Shown here: positions 1 to 10,755 of the stretch, piece by piece
How positions within the stretch are numbered: position 1 is the first letter of the stretch
How the letters are laid out: each line of letters begins with the position of its first letter
NCBI RefSeq assembly: GCF_000499845.2
Contig: NC_023756.2
Location: 47,455,429 to 47,519,428, forward strand
DNA: 64,000 nt
Origin: Phaseolus vulgaris
Taxonomy: Eukaryota > Streptophyta > Magnoliopsida > Fabales > Fabaceae
Direction: 5' to 3'
The notes under the pieces: generated by a model
What the model was told of the DNA's origin: nothing
The model's input: only the letters and a program-made list of their open reading frames with translations
The model's database searches: none
Program-made: the position numbers and the translations under genes

Positions 1-1640
1 CATATGAAGGTACTTGTGTGAATTTTTTCGGCGCAATACGGACCCGGAATAAAATTTCAGAAAGTAGGGCGAAATTTCACAAGTTTTGGTAGAGGATAGC
101 CTTGGTTTGCACAAAATTTCTGAAAAATCCTCCCGAAATAGTTTTTTCCTGAAATTCCACGTAAGAATCTCCACTGAATTTGGAACAAAATGCGGTAAGT
201 TTCACATCAAATGGATGAGTATTCACCTAGGAAAAAATCCAAACAGTTTCAAACAAAAATGAATCTTCCTATAAACCTTGTCAATGATGAATAAAAAACT
301 TATTTCAAATCTTGTGGGCTGAATGTTGGGCTCAAATCTCAGTCAAAACTTAACGCACACAATGATGAATGTCTAGTAAAAGTTTCAGACCAAAAGACTC
401 AAGGAATAAAACGTAGTAAGTCCCAGATCGAGGGTGAACAAAACCGATTTTCTGAAATCAAAACACCCTGGATTTTATTCCCTATACCTCCTTTTTATGA
501 TTTTTTTATGGACGTGTCTGCTTAGTTAGGTGCAAACAACGTACGAAAGTACTTGTGTGATTTTTTTTTTAATTTTTTAACATAAGACGGAGCCAAAATA
601 AAATTGCAGAAAGTATGGCGAAAAGTCACAAATTTTCGTAGAGGCATTGGTTTTGCACAAATTTTCTGAAAAATTCTCCTCAAATAATTTTTTGTCAAAA
701 TCCCACGTAAGAATCTCTACTTAATTTGGGACAAAACGCGACAGATTTCACGTTAAACGGATGAGTATTCACCTAGGAAATTAGCCAAACAATTTCACAC
801 ACAAACGAACCTTCCTTTCAACTCTGGCAGTGATGAATAAGAATTTTATTTCAAATCTTGTGGGCTGAATTTGGGGCTCAACTCTGAGTCAAAACTCAAC
901 ACACACAATGATGAATTTCCGGTGAAATTTCCAGATTAAAAGACCTAAGGAAAAAGGCGTAGTAAGTCCCAGACCGAGGGTGAACAAAATCAATTTTTTG
1001 AAATCAAAACGTCTTTGATATTCTTCCTTGTATGTGATTTGTTTATGTACGTGCCTCTTTAGCTTGTTGCAAACAACATATGAAATTACTGTGATTTTTT
1101 TCGAAATTTTTGAACGTAACACGAAACCAGAATAAAATTGCAGAAAGTAGGGCAAAATTTTATAAATTTTCGTAGAGGCCTTGGTTTTGCCCAAATTTTC
1201 TGAAAAATTCTCTTGAAATACTTTTTTGTCGAAATCCCACTTAAGAATCTCGAATGAATTTTGGACAAAACGCGACAGATTTCACATTAAAATGGATGAG
1301 TATTCATCTAGAAAAAAAAAACCAAACAGTTTCATACACACAAGAATCTTCCTTCCAACCCTGACAATGATAGAATAAAAAATTTATTACAAATCTTATT
1401 CGCTGAATTTGGGACTCAAATCTCAACCAAAACTCAACACACAGAATGACGAATGTCTATCTCTTTTGGGAAAGAGATATGTTTATGAACGTGTGTTATT
1501 AGCTGAATTAGCTGAATGCAAAGAACTTGTGTGAATTTTTTTCGTACTTTTTAATACAATTCGGACCGAATATAACAAAAAAGTATAATGAAATTTCACC
1601 CGTAGTTTGTGTAGAATTTCTGAACAAATTTCACCAGTTT
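1..1640. repeat. Satellite-like tandem repeat, ~538-bp unit
   Basis: The same text recurs head to tail. The anchor 'tacttgtgtga' is at 11 and 549, with degenerate copies near 1085 and 1527. Further shared landmarks are 'gatgagtattcacctag' (about 216, 761, 1294), 'caaatcttgtgggctgaat' and 'acacacaatgatgaat'. Unit 1 is about 1-537, unit 2 about 538-1074, unit 3 about 1075-1515 (shortened by roughly 100 bp near its end), and unit 4 is a fragment ending near 1640. Short ORFs inside are not genes. The unit length is close to the 528-bp khipu subtelomeric satellite of common bean, but I cannot confirm sequence identity. The array runs off the left edge. Confidence 0.85.
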
Positions 1641-2227
1641 ATCCAAAAAACGTAACATCAAGCATAGGCTCAGAGTTGGAAACTGACACTTTGAATGGGT
1701 ACTAAGAGAAAAGCAAGATTGATGTGAATGAAAGAAGAAAGTTGTCGGAAATTATTCCGATGGTGGTGGGTTCTGATAATGGTTGGAATAAACATGAGGA
1801 ATGATTCCCTAAGAGAGAAATATATCTGTACATTTGATGAGGTGGCAAAACATATCTGAGCATAAGACTTCTACAATATCAGGAGCAAGGAACTGGATCA
1901 ATGGAAAACAGAAGGTGGTCCAAAAAGAAAGGATGACACTGATTTCAACCATTTCCCTAAAGTTGCATTAAAAAGGCTTCCTTCAAAGAATGGCACCACC
2001 AACCAGAACCATGATGAGTTTAGGGTTCTTCCTGCTATTTCAATCATCAACATAAAGAAATCAATAAACAGGGGCAACAGAGATGAGTTAAATACAACAA
2101 TAGTAACAATAGTAGGAATCACAGAGGCACAATAGTAATAATAGCATGGGAATTGTTATACACCATATTCATACTGTATTTTAATGCTTTATTTGAAATG
2201 AAAAAAAAATGTTGTTGATGGTGTTGT
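1641..2227. other. Gene-free spacer downstream of the cytidine deaminase
   Basis: AT-rich sequence between the satellite and the 3' end of the minus-strand cytidine deaminase. It contains only short ORFs with no recognisable domain. The part nearest 2228 should hold the deaminase 3' UTR. Confidence 0.6.
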
Positions 2228-3088
2228 TCATGGTGAATGAGAAGAGGTTGCAAGAAAGGTCCTGAAATGGCAGTGAGGGGAAATGGAATGGAGCAGCAAC
2301 CTCGCCGTGGGCTCCTGCTTGATGACGGCGCCCTCCTTCTCGACTAACACAGCGCCGACAATCTCATCATAGGCGCCGCCGCCGCCGACAATGAAGGCGA
2401 CCAGGGCGGCCTGGAGCGGTCCCAAGCTGGGGTTATAAGCAGCGGACTCAATGTAAGAGCCTTTATAGACGGTGCCCTTGGAATCGAGAAGGGCGACGCC
2501 GGAGGGGGCGGCGCTGTAGGGCGCGTGGGAGCTATTGGCGGCCTCCAACGCGGAAAGCGTGAGATTAGGGTTGGTGTTGTGGGGAATGGGAGTGGGGAGA
2601 GAGAGGGCGTTGTGGCGAGGCTCCAAGAGGAGAGGAGCGGTTTTGGGGAGAAGATCGTGGGGGCCGAAGCGGTGGGAGAGGAAGTGGGAGAGAGGGGTGA
2701 AGTTAGGGTTCGCGTGGGAGGTGATCAGGATTTGGATGTCGGGGGCGTCGCGGAGTTCCTGGAGGAACTGGCGGCAGTGGCCGCAGGGGGCGGCGGAGAC
2801 GGCGAAGGAGTCGAGGCGGGTCTCGCCGTGGAGTGAGAGGTTGGTGAGGAGGAACTGCTCGGCGTGGATGGTGTGGTGGAAGGGGAGGCCAGGGAACTCG
2901 ACGTTGACGCCGACGAAGATGCGGCCAGAGGAACCGAGGCCGACGGCGGCGACGGGGAAGTTGGAGATGGGGGGGCGGGCGAGGGAGTGGGCGGAGGGGA
3001 CGAGGGAGGGGAGGAGCTTGGCGATGGGCGAGGAATGGGATTGGGCCTCTGATGCCGATATTACGAATTTGGGCTTGGCCTGCTCCAT
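2228..3088 (-). CDS. CDA1: Cytidine deaminase (CDA1-type, two-domain, intronless)
   Basis: Single-exon 286-aa protein. It hydrolyses cytidine and deoxycytidine to uridine and deoxyuridine in pyrimidine salvage, and is probably cytosolic since no clear transit peptide is seen. The N-terminal catalytic domain has the zinc and catalytic motif H75-A-E77 and the PCxxC motif (C102, C105 in PCGHCRQF). The C-terminal half (about 170-286) is the second, degenerate deaminase-like domain that plant and E. coli dimeric enzymes carry. The start at 3088 (Met-Glu-Gln-Ala) is preferred over an in-frame upstream codon at 3181, because the extension is basic, low-complexity and AT-rich like the 5' flank. The ORF is strikingly GC-rich compared with its surroundings, which makes long antisense ORFs that are shadows. 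Length and layout match the family (about 300 aa). Confidence 0.95.
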   Translation of the reverse strand: MEQAKPKFVISASEAQSHSSPIAKLLPSLVPSAHSLARPPISNFPVAAVGLGSSGRIFVGVNVEFPGLPFHHTIHAEQFLLTNLSLHGETRLDSFAVSAAPCGHCRQFLQELRDAPDIQILITSHANPNFTPLSHFLSHRFGPHDLLPKTAPLLLEPRHNALSLPTPIPHNTNPNLTLSALEAANSSHAPYSAAPSGVALLDSKGTVYKGSYIESAAYNPSLGPLQAALVAFIVGGGGAYDEIVGAVLVEKEGAVIKQEPTARLLLHSISPHCHFRTFLATSSHSP

Positions 3089-4187
3089 CTCTTTCTTTTC
3101 ACTCTTTCTTTCCAACTTCCCAACGATTCTTATATTAACAATATATTTATTTATTTTAATATCTTTTCTACAATTACTCATACCTACTTCTTTCTTCTTT
3201 CTTTCTCACACAAGACAAAAACATATGTGGACTCAACCCACAAATCAATAATTCAAAAATATCTTTAACATTTCTTTTCCATCTTCTTTTTTTTATCACA
3301 CGGATATAGATAAAATATGTATAATATAGGAAGATACGAATTTATATATTATGTAATTATAAATTATATAAATTAATAATAAAAATTTATGTGTATAAAT
3401 ATGTTTTAGTATTTTTTTAATAGAAAAATGTTTTTTATTATTAATTTAAAATTTAAAAAAATTGTTCCTTTCTTTTATAATCATAGTAAAATTTTAGATA
3501 ATAAATTTAAAGTTTTTTTTTAATTGTGTTAGAATTGTTAAAAATTTAATAAATATTTTTTAGATTTGACACTTAACTGATACGTGTCTTACAAGTGTCG
3601 ATATCCGATATATGTGTCCGATATTTAAGAGGCGTGTCTAAGCGCTTCTAATCACTATAAATAATGCTTAGGAAACTAATTCTGAAATTTCTTAACCTAA
3701 TTATAAATAATGTTTAGGAAAGTAATTCTGAAATTTCTTAACCTAATATCAACTTGGTTGGGTTGTGATGTTAAGTTGCGTGTTACATTGTAAAAACTAA
3801 ATGGAATTGAAGAAGGAAAACCTTTCCCATCAAAACCATAAACATCACAATATGCTTAATTAACACTATTAGTTGCATTTTCCATCTCAAACCATTGTTT
3901 AATTTTCTTCATTTGTCGTTTTCTTGTTTGAGTTACTTCTCCCACTTCTCTATCAAACATAGGAGAAGTATTATTCAAAAGCTTTGAATAAATCAAATTT
4001 AACCTCTTTATTTTTCTATATATTATTATAATAATTTATGTGAAACGCAAAAGGAATAGGAAATTGAAAAAATTAATGGAAAATTTACAGGGATGGTAAT
4101 GGGGCACGTGGTGCATATGTATGAGGTGAGATGAAGATGTCTGAGGATAATCCAGCGGTGACAGACAGTTGAGGAATTTGTTCGGAG
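3089..4187. other. Gene-free spacer with dispersed repeat copy A and a 46-bp tandem duplication
   Basis: This spacer separates the divergently transcribed deaminase and methyltransferase genes, so it should hold both promoters. About 3330-3640 is a copy of the dispersed repeat also seen near 10.3, 11.5, 31.6 and 38.0 kb. About 3656-3747 contains two copies of a 46-bp unit ('tataaataatg...cttaacctaat') in tandem. Confidence 0.65.
3330..3640 (+). repeat. Dispersed AT-rich repeat, copy A
   Basis: Shares an ordered set of motifs with four other copies in the window: 'atttatatattat' and 'aattataaatta' at one end, then 'gttagaatt' and 'aataaatattttt', then 'gacactt...gatacgtgt', and ending in 'tttaagaggcgtgtc'. 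No coding capacity is seen. It probably derives from a mobile element whose class I cannot assign. Confidence 0.6.
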
Positions 4188-7100
4188 ATGGCAAATGTTG
4201 TTGGACTAAGGTTGCCATTACCAGTGTTGGGTTCTGTGTGTGTTTCTCACTCTTCTTCAACCTTTGCCACTACTCTTTCAACACCACCATTAAACAACTT
4301 GAATTGGAAAGTTAAGGGTCCTCGTCGCATGGTTTTGGGTCTTGGAGTTTCCTTCTTCTCTCAGTTTCTCACTATGGGTACCAACTCCTTCATTGCCTCC
4401 GCAAGGATAAAGGGTGGTCCCTCAGTGGATGAGGTCATCGTTTATTTTATGTTTCATAGTCTAAAACTTTGCATTACATATATCTAGTTAATAATCTTGC
4501 CCCTAATTATATGTTTCATCTTCTGTGCATGCTGATAGCCCACAAATGAACATGCCATGCTACTCAACTCTTGCGTGCCACTTGTTTGAATTTGGTTGCA
4601 AATGAAATTGTGTTTGTTTCTCTCATTGTTTGTGCTAAGTTCCCATTTTACAGTTACTGAAGGATGTCGATTGGCCGGAGCAGTTCCCCTTTAAAGAGGA
4701 GGATTTCCAGCGTTTTGATGAGTAAATTTCTCCACTAGTTGCTTCAACAACTGTTATTACATGCTTTCTCCTTAAAGTAATCATTTTGCTTTCTGCATTT
4801 TTGTTTTCGCAAAGAGTAAAGATTTTTTAGTAGCAATATTGGATCATACTACACACTTCCTTGTTGCTGAAAAAGGCATGTTGGCATGCGGGTCATGTTT
4901 GAAACTTCTTTCCTCAAACGAACTTATTGAGTTATATACACCCCATTTTAGGGTGGAAGGAAGAGTGTGATCATAAGTAAAAAAAAAGATAGACAGAAAG
5001 AGACAAATTTGATAGCTGATATGTGATATGATGGAAAAATAAGAGAGAAACTGCAAGAAATGAGGTGGAATAGAAAGTGATTGTATGGTTGTAATTGTTG
5101 TGTTGAAATTTCTGTTTTGCATCTTTTCACTTGTTCCTTTTGTTTCTAATGTCATTATTATCTGCTATCTTGAACTACCGATTCTTAGCTGTTTGTAAGC
5201 CACCTGTGGCTTCAAATATTTCTTATCCTAGTTTTCTTTATGTTAATCTTTGTGTATAATATCAAGAAAAATTCCCCTCAGGACACCAGATTCCTTGTTC
5301 TATGAAGCACCTCGATTCGTGACACACATTGATGACCCTGCAATTGCTGCTCTGACTAAGTATTACTCCAAAGTTTTCCCACCTAGCAACACTCCTGGAG
5401 TAAGCATCTTGGATACGTGTAGCAGTTGGGTAAGAGTTTTAGTACTATAACTCTGGTCTCTCCAATGTTACATTGCATATACATATTGTCATAAATCTCC
5501 ACTTTGCATTAGGTCAGCCATTTTCCACCAGGATACAAGCAAGAACGAGTGGTGGGATTAGGCATGAATGAAGAAGAGCTGAAGAGGAACCCTGTAAGAT
5601 AATACTGTGTAATGTGGTGATCATTGATCTTTACTTTTGGAACTGAAACTGAATTTGGTATTCTTAAGGTGACTCTTAGATCATTTTTCCATATCTGTAT
5701 GCGGTCCAATTGTCTGAATTCAAATAAAAAATAGTGACATAGCTATATCTCAAGATTCTCAACATTTTAGTTTTGACAGAAACGTGGACCTATTAATTGA
5801 AGTTGTTGATGTTGTAGGTTCTCACAGAGTATGCTGTGCAAGACTTAAATGTGAACCCCAAACTGCCATTTGAGGATAACTCTTTCGACATCATCACTAA
5901 TGTGGTAAAAATACTTTTCCACATAACATAACTTTGATGTTTGAAATTATTTCAAGTAGTGCATGTAATTTGTTCATATCACACATTTATGTTGCCCATC
6001 TGTCAGTAATTTGTTTAAATTTTATTTTTCTTTCAATATTTTGTAATAAGTTTTATCTTCCTGATGATTAAAGCTAAGGATTCATTTATTACACTCTTAA
6101 GCTTTTAGCATTTGGTCGAAAGAAATGTCATATCTTGGATTAAAAACTGCTAACTAGTTTTAGGTGATACTAGTGTATTGATGAAAATGGACTTCTCTTG
6201 TTAAATACATTGACTGTTTCTTTACTAGAATATCTGATTTAAAGCACTAGAAATAGGACTATCTGATTTAAAATCTTTTGGGTTTAGAAATGTGTCTGAA
6301 TTCTTGCTTAGCTTATATGTCGGTGATTTAATAAACCTTAAGAATTGAATATGCCCTTCAGGTCAGTGTTGATTACCTTACAAAGCCACTTGATGTCTTC
6401 AAGGAGATGTGCAGGATTCTCAAGCCAGGTGGACAAGCCATAATGAGGTGATAATCTTTTCAACCATTTTGGAAATACCTATCAGTTTTTATAAAATCTG
6501 ATAATTGTCACAAAGCACTTTCGTATAAAATCACCAACTCGTGGATATTTAATCATCTGAACTAAACTAAATAATCTGTACTCTGAAATTGTCTGGACCA
6601 CCCTTCTAATCATTTTGTATCTACAATCAATATTCCAAGCACTTTCGTATGAAATCACCAATTTCGTGGATATGTAATCATCTGATCCAAACTAAATAAT
6701 CTGTACTCAGAAACTTTCTGGACCATTCTAGCCATCTGGTATCTACAATCAACATTCCAGATTAGGAAATTATGTCTAGAGTTTCCTTGACGTGTCTAGA
6801 AAAAGAGGAAAAAAGATGCTAAAGAAGGCTACACGAGCAAGGATAAGTGCCAGACATATGGATATAGTGGTGTATTTTAGACTGAACTTAAATGTTTAAA
6901 ACCAATGAACTTAGCACAAAGCAATCTGCCAGAAATTTCATACTAAGAAAGATGCGACTTCAATTGTGCTTCACTATTTTACACCATTAATTTTCATAAA
7001 AGTATAACTTTTAGTTATAGAGGCCAGTTTATGCAGTCAATGAATTTTTTAACAGTCATCTTGTTTAAATCATATTTAACAGTCATCTGTTACTCCTCAA

Positions 7101-7636
7101 CCACTAAGATTCACTCCCAAATTGCACAAATGTTCCTTTATTTCATATAAACAAACATTTCATCTTTACACCAGTGCCAGTTCTCTTTTAGATGATGTTT
7201 CATCTTTTATTGATCTTGTACTGGCATGTCCTATTCTACTCATGATGGTTTCATTGATGATTCTAGCTTTTCAAACCGATGCTTCTGGACAAAGGCCATT
7301 TCTATATGGACATCAACTGGGGATGCTGATCATGTTATGATTGTTGCATCATATTTCCATTATGCTGGAGGGTTTGAACCTCCTCAGGTGGTAATTCCAT
7401 AATTGATATTTTCTTTCCATACTCAAATGATAGACACTTAGCTATCTGCACTGTCACAATTATTTTTCCCATTTAGTTGTAGGAGGACACCTTTTATGGG
7501 GACAAGGTTGAAGTAACACTAATCTTTAAATTCCTTTCTAAAATCTTTTTTTGTGTAGGCTGTGGATATATCTCCAAATCCTGGACGCTCAGATCCTATG
7601 TACATTGTGTACTCTAGGAAGCTCTCTACTGCTTGA
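4188..7636 (+). CDS. Putative plastid SAM-dependent methyltransferase-like protein
   Basis: Eight exons: 4188-4433, 4654-4721, 5282-5429, 5513-5593, 5818-5904, 6362-6447, 7267-7387, 7559-7636. All junctions are GT-AG and the frame is continuous, giving 304 aa. The N-terminus (about 1-70) is rich in Ser, Leu and Pro with few acidic residues, like a plastid transit peptide. The core resembles class I/type 11 methyltransferases: a 'SILDTCSSW' segment (146-154) where motif I should be, 'LPFEDNSFDIITNV' (about 197-210) as the acidic-loop region, and 'ILKPGG' (229-234). The usual Gly-rich GxGxG loop is missing at motif I, so catalysis is unproven. It is probably the counterpart of Arabidopsis At4g29590 (from memory). 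The substrate is unknown. Intron 6 holds a 124-bp tandem duplication. Confidence 0.85.
6513..6765. repeat. 124-bp tandem duplication in intron 6 of the methyltransferase gene
   Basis: Two adjacent copies begin with 'gcactttcgtat' at 6515 and 6639. Both contain 'gtggatat.taatcatctga' and 'ctaaataatctgtactc' and end in 'tatctacaatcaa.attcca'. They differ by scattered substitutions and small indels, so the duplication is not very recent. Confidence 0.85.
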
Positions 7637-8913
7637 GACAAATATGAATGAGAGTTCTACCAATATATTTACTATTTTACATATTATCACGAATCAGCAG
7701 TGAATCTGGAGGGAGAAATTCGTTCTTATAATCATATTGCATGGAAATTTTTTTATACCATTGCCCTTTATAGAAATGTACACAAAACTCCAGTTAAATT
7801 GTTTTGTTGTCTCGTATCAATATATGCAGTAGATAACTAATTAAAAATTGTTAAACTTATTATATATTATAGCTTATAACTCGATGACCATGTAAGCAAA
7901 TGATATTTTTTCTCATATTCTAGTCACATTAATAGATTAAAATCAATTTAATCAAAAAAAAATTGCCTTGTAACCCGTTTTCAGAACATACTAAAATAAA
8001 TGACTTTAATAAATGGAAAATTACATAAATGGAAATTACATATTTGCTGCTTAGTAGCAGACATTCGTTCATAAATGGAAAATATATCAGTTTTATGCAG
8101 TACTCTCTTTTTTGTGCAAAATAGTAACAGGTCAAGAAAGAAGTTTGCCCATGACTGTTTGCCATTTTAGAATGCTCTGTCCCTCTCAATGTGATGATGC
8201 TATTAATTTGCTGTGATCACCAATGTGTTATGTAGTTAGATCAACTAAACAACCTTAGTTGCTTCCTTGATCAAGGTTGCACAAGCAATTGTTAGCTAAA
8301 ATTATGTGTTATGTAGTTAGATGGACTAATTTCTTGCGTAGTAACATATGTAAGCTTCCAAAAGGACCAGAAAGCTAAAATTGCAACAGAAAAACAAATA
8401 GAATTGCAAAGCAAGCTAAAATATATTAACAATGGATTGAACCCCAATCTGAATGCAGGATGCAGGACTGAATATTCTATACATCAATCCAAACAAAAAT
8501 TATATTTCATCGACCAGTGGGAAAATTCTCTATAACTGCAAACTGATGGATGAAATCCCACCACTTGACGTCTCAGTATCATTGGAAAAGCACATCAATA
8601 CTACGTTAAATACGTGCTCCGATAGTACATCAACACTAACGGCAAACAAAAGGTATTCTTCTGAAAACCTGAAATGCACAAAATCTAATGAATAACGCTG
8701 CTTTCCAACATAATAAAATGATGCAGATGACACCTTCCCATGCAACCAAAACAGAGAAGGAATCCATCAAAACGTTTACTCACCATTTATTTTCAAGAAA
8801 CTGATAAAACTGGGACAATTGGTAATTAATTATAGCATGTGCAATGAAGATCTTGCATGAAAAAAAGAATATTCTAGGATATTTGGAAGGAAATCAGAGT
8901 ATGAAAATCATAC
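7637..8913. other. Gene-free spacer between convergent genes; holds one arm of a long-distance inverted repeat
   Basis: Contains the 3' UTRs of the methyltransferase (+) and of the small minus-strand gene. About 8325-8485 is the reverse complement of about 22570-22720, sharing 'aagctaaaatatattaacaa' and 'aagcttcc.aaaggaccag'. Short ORFs here show no recognisable domain. Confidence 0.6.
8325..8485 (-). repeat. Arm 1 of an inverted dispersed duplication (partner 22570-22720)
   Basis: Read on the minus strand it matches 22570-22720 over roughly 150 bp: 'gtatagaatattcagtcctg', then 'ggggttcaatcc', then 'atattttagcttgctttg', then 'tttctggtccttttggaagc', ending near 'cgcaagaaattag'. A few substitutions and small indels separate the two. 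Confidence 0.8.
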
Positions 8914-9964
8914 CTATCGCAACTTTTTTGCACGTTTAGAGGGTCGTGCCGTCTCCTTTTTGGATTCCTCTGGAATTTTTAAGTCGATAAATGGCTGAAA
9001 CAATTGAGACAATTAAATTGAAGCACTAATATAACCCACACTCACTTCTTATTTATATTTACCTCCTTGTTTCAAAAGATAAGTGTTTTTTTTTTCTCAA
9101 AACTTCCATGTTAGACATCATATGCAACTTAACATCTCAGTTATGCCGACACTTAAGTAACAACAATCATATGTCATCATACAAAAAAAATTATTAAAAA
9201 AAGAAAATACAATAAAGTTATGGAAAGATTGAACCAAAACTCATATTTAACATAAACGATACGTAACACTATACCTATTTATAAATAATTCTAAAATCAG
9301 ACTAGATAGAAACTTATTATACCTATCAATACCACCTTATGTTTCAAAAGATAAGTTAATTCAAACGCTTATTCTCCTAATGCACACTCCTCAAGTTCAA
9401 TAAGCCAAATCTAAAAGCTTCTACATGTAGTGAGGTGAAGTCTTTTGCAAATGAGCTATATTCTCAAATAATGCTAAACTAGAAGTCACAACTCGGTATC
9501 TGTTTCTTCCCAAATATATGACTCACCTGAGGTAATGTGTACCAAGCATTATCCTATTTCTTAAACCACTAAAATGCCAACAGTTAACGAGGCTCTAAAA
9601 TTAATCAGAGAAATATAACAGATAATAGAAGAAAAAGAGTTGCATTTCACCTCTTCCCATTTGGTTTGAAGTTCCAAAAGCTCTTGACAGTAAGCAAGGC
9701 ATTCGGCATGGTATACCGCAGCTAGGTCTTTGATCAACGCCTTCCTCTTGATGATTCCGACCACTTCAACAATAATTTAAAATTAACAAAAACAGAATTA
9801 TCATTAATCAAGTGCAGAACTCCAAATTGCAAGGTCAATTACAGGATATATCTATAATCACAGATATAAATTCACGCATGATGTTTCAAATCGAAGCCCT
9901 AAACTCAAAAATTGAATGCGCGAGAAAACAGAAAAAGAAGAACAGAAATTAGAAGATGCAACAG

Positions 9965-10007
<43 letters not shown>

Positions 10008-10072
10008 CTCCGACTAGGATCAAACGGCAATGGAGGATCGGAAGGTTGCGGAGGTTTGGGTTCTTCCGCCAT
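8914..10072 (-). CDS. Small conserved-looking protein, 85 aa, function unknown
   Basis: Three exons on the minus strand: 10072-10009, 9763-9651, 8994-8914. Frame is continuous and junctions are GT-AG, with a Met codon split across intron 1. The N-terminus is Pro-rich (MAEEPKPPQPSDPPLPFDPS). A central stretch (about residues 25-59) is highly charged and should be alpha-helical. The tail (about 66-85) is basic, with 'RPSKRAKKLR' at the very end resembling a nuclear localisation signal. I do not recognise the family and assign no function. The clean splicing and protein-like composition support a real gene. Intron 1 begins with a pure (CT)n tract three bases after the donor GT. Confidence 0.65.
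9970..10005. repeat. (AG)n / (CT)n microsatellite at the 5' end of an intron
   Basis: About 18 uninterrupted AG dinucleotides on the plus strand, read as CT on the transcribed strand. They abut the splice donor 'gtat' of intron 1 of the 85-aa gene (donor at 10008-10007). Several short ORFs on both strands here are products of the repeat. Confidence 0.95.
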
Positions 10073-10577
10073 AGCTTGCGGCTGCACTTCCTCACTCTCT
10101 TGCTAACAAATGGGCCTTCTCCAACCATCGTAAGCCCTTTTATTTTTTTATTTATTTTTCTCAGCATTCAATTTGTTTTCGTGAATCCTACGTTTCCTGT
10201 TTTTATTTTGTTTTGGTTTATCTTAGCATTTAGTTAAGGAATTCTTTGGATGAGAGTAATTATATACACTAATATGATAAAAAAAAAAATATATATATAT
10301 ATATAATTTTTAAAATATTAGATATAAAACATAAATTTATATATTATATAATTATAAATTATAAATATTTATGTGTGTAAGTATGTTTCTGTTTTTTTTA
10401 GATGTTTCTCATGTTTGATTAAAAAAATTGTTTTTTTATTTTTATAATTATAATAAAATTTATATAATAAATTTGAGTTTTTAAAAAATTAATGTATTTC
10501 TCCTCTTTACAACTGTGTTAACCGTGTTAGAATTATCAGAAATTCAATAAATATTTTTTGAATTAAACACTTTACCA

Positions 10578-10755
10578 ACATTTTGTGATTTGCTGTCGAA
10601 CTTATTTCAATTCAATAAGAGATCTCAATATTATGCCTTGAAGAGGACTCGAACCTCCACGCTCTTTAGCACGAGATTTTGAGTCTCGCGTGTCTACCAT
10701 TTCACCACCAAGGCATCTTGAAAGTGAATCGTATTATGATCGAAATATATTTTAT
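10578..10755 (-). mobile_element. Nuclear insert of plastid DNA (NUPT) carrying trnL-CAA
   Basis: The segment interrupts a repeat whose other copies are continuous at this point. It contains an intact tRNA-Leu(CAA) of plastid type. The immediate flanks 'catcttgaaagtgaatcgtatt' and 'atctcaatattatgc' look like plastid trnL-CAA flanking sequence as I remember it. The exact ends are uncertain by some tens of bases. Confidence 0.55.
10634..10714 (-). tRNA. trnL-CAA: Plastid-type tRNA-Leu(CAA), nuclear copy
   Basis: On the minus strand an 81-nt tRNA folds completely. The acceptor stem is GCCTTGG paired with TCAAGGC (with one G-T wobble), followed by discriminator A. The D-arm region is 'GTGAAATGGTAGACACGC'. 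The anticodon stem CGAGA/TCTCG encloses the loop CTCAAAA with anticodon CAA (plus-strand 10681-10679). There is a long class II variable arm, then the T arm with 'GGTTCGAGTCC'. Length and sequence match the plastid trnL-CAA gene rather than a nuclear tRNA-Leu. In the nucleus it is probably a passive plastid insert; transcription is not shown. Confidence 0.9.

Noticed and set aside
1898..2122. 74-codon hydrophobic minus-strand ORF
   Set aside because: No homology recognised, poor start context, and it lies in the presumed 3' flank of the deaminase.
2525..3251. Long plus-strand ORFs (up to 238 codons) over the cytidine deaminase
   Set aside because: They are antisense shadows of the GC-rich deaminase ORF, with Arg/Trp/Gly- or Glu/Gly-rich composition and no domain.
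9905..10237. Arg-Glu, Ser-Leu and similar low-complexity ORFs
   Set aside because: Produced by the (AG)n tract; only the minus-strand Pro-rich exon continues into a spliced gene.
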